DNA of 21,855 nucleotides from JAVBOJ01 sp031550755 (lineage in GTDB: Bacteria; Bacillota; Clostridia; Oscillospirales; UBA929), in NCBI GenBank assembly GCA_031550755.1, contig JAVBOJ010000020.1, positions 1 to 21,855 of the forward strand, given 5' to 3'. The notes beneath the pieces are model-generated. The model had not been told where the DNA came from. It was given only the letters and a program-made list of their open reading frames with translations, and searched no databases. How positions within the stretch are numbered: position 1 is the stretch's first letter; every line of letters begins with the position of its first letter. The position numbers and the translations under genes are program-made. Of this stretch, positions 21,437 through 21,855 are shown piece by piece.

Positions 21437-21569
21437 GAAGGGTACAAGCTGATTTTCCGGGCATTCAGGGATAGTCCGTGTCACGATGAAACCGGGACAT
21501 GCGGGGTGGGCTAGTACGTGAAATGTTTAGGCCAGTCCGTGTCGGATTACGAAAAATGGCGATTTTTCA

Positions 21570-21596
21570 GCGTGGGTTCGAATCCTGCTGTCCGCA
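21570..21596 (+). pseudogene. tRNA 3'-end remnant (T arm and acceptor strand) resembling tRNA-Leu
   Basis: A T-arm-like sequence containing GGTTCGAATCC is followed by TGTCCGCA. Aligned to the 3' end of tRNA-Leu (21303-21331), 23 of 27 bases match with one 2-nt gap, and the four differences are all transitions. The acceptor strand TGTCCGC can still pair with the tRNA-Leu 5' strand using one G-U pair. No matching 5' half or CCA is present next to it, so it is not a working tRNA. It may be an attachment-site duplication or a decayed tRNA. Confidence 0.45.
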
Positions 21597-21649
21597 GATT
21601 GCCCTCAAAATAGGATGCAAGATCGCATTTTCGATCAGAAAGGTATACG

Positions 21650-21670
21650 AAAAAGCGGTCTCGCGACCGC
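21650..21670 (-). terminator. intrinsic terminator of the recombinase gene
   Basis: On the minus strand GCGGTC-GCGA-GACCGC is followed by TTTTT. It lies about 25 nt beyond the recombinase stop codon in the reading direction, as expected for the end of that transcript. Confidence 0.65.
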
Positions 21671-21695
21671 CGCCAAGCCACTCGTTTTTTACCTT

Positions 21696-21855
21696 TTATC
21701 GGCCTATCACAGACGTGCTGACCTGTCGTCCATCCCTAAACTCTACGATTACCTCACTCTCCCGGTTGACAACGATCCGGTCAACCGTCGCACGGAAAAG
21801 GCTCTCGCTAAACTCGGTGAGCAGTGCGTCTTGTTCCCTCAAATCCGCAAGGAAC
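21696..21855 (-). CDS. probable large serine recombinase, C-terminal end (partial)
   Basis: A minus-strand frame enters from the right edge and stops at TAA (21698-21696); 52 codons are visible and no start lies in the window. The residues include LTEFSESLFRATVDRIVVNR and VIVEFRDGRQVSTS, the pattern seen at the C-terminus of large serine recombinases of Firmicute phages and integrative elements, where a FRALVDKI-type helix is followed by strands ending in a FxDG turn. Catalytic and zinc-ribbon domains lie outside. A terminator follows the stop. The call rests on family resemblance only, so other recombinase-related proteins remain possible. Confidence 0.6.
   Translation of the reverse strand, partial: FLADLREQDALLTEFSESLFRATVDRIVVNRESEVIVEFRDGRQVSTSVIGR

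Noticed and set aside
21501..21596. A complete 96-nt tRNA, for example tRNA-Sec
   Set aside because: The 5' strand GCGGGG pairs only partly with the 3' end, no normal D arm forms, no CCA is encoded, and the long acceptor and variable arms of tRNA-Sec are not seen.
1..21855. CRISPR array or known defence system
   Set aside because: No regularly spaced repeats, Cas-like proteins or toxin-antitoxin pairs were seen on either strand.

Overview
The window looks like a chromosomal segment of a GC-rich, anaerobic Gram-positive bacterium, most likely a clostridial (Oscillospirales/Ruminococcaceae-like) Firmicute. The evidence is strong AGGAGG ribosome-binding sites, an LPxTG sortase-anchored protein end, a SipW-type signal peptidase, a long-form hibernation factor and a ferredoxin-dependent Ech [NiFe] hydrogenase. 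The taxonomic call is inference from gene style, not from a search.

Left part (1-5090). The C-terminus of an LPMTG surface protein (+) meets, across a bidirectional hairpin terminator, a minus-strand operon: diguanylate cyclase, DUF4180 protein, SipW-like signal peptidase. Upstream on the same strand is a PfkB sugar kinase with its own good promoter and a ~240-nt leader. Divergent from it is a stand-alone HD-GYP protein with a ~280-nt G-rich, structured leader, so a c-di-GMP synthase and a possible c-di-GMP hydrolase lie close together.

Centre (5099-15599). A consensus promoter drives twelve tightly packed plus-strand genes: echABCDEF, a membrane-bound energy-converting [NiFe] hydrogenase, then hypABFCDE, the complete maturation set. 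Genes overlap by 4-31 nt or are separated by at most 13 nt. The large subunit ends exactly at the position where maturation proteases normally cut, and no protease gene is present. Together the genes should make a complex that oxidises reduced ferredoxin, evolves H2 and pumps ions.

Right part (15596-21855). A minus-strand trio (patatin-like lipase, prepilin peptidase, GIY-YIG-like protein) is divergent from rpiB and a rhomboid-like protein that appears to lack the protease catalytic residues; the two promoters face each other and share their -10 region. Next come a KDPG-type aldolase translationally coupled to a fumarase-type hydratase alpha subunit whose beta partner is not adjacent, then long-form HPF and tRNA-Leu(UAG). 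The last ~500 bases hold hairpins, a second diverged copy of the tRNA-Leu 3' end and the C-terminus of a probable serine recombinase, which suggests the edge of an integrated element.

I see no CRISPR array, rRNA gene or complete insertion sequence. The best candidates for something undescribed are the operator-like palindrome on the ech promoter, the structured leader before the HD-GYP gene, the zinc-finger rhomboid pseudoprotease and the tRNA-Leu/recombinase boundary.
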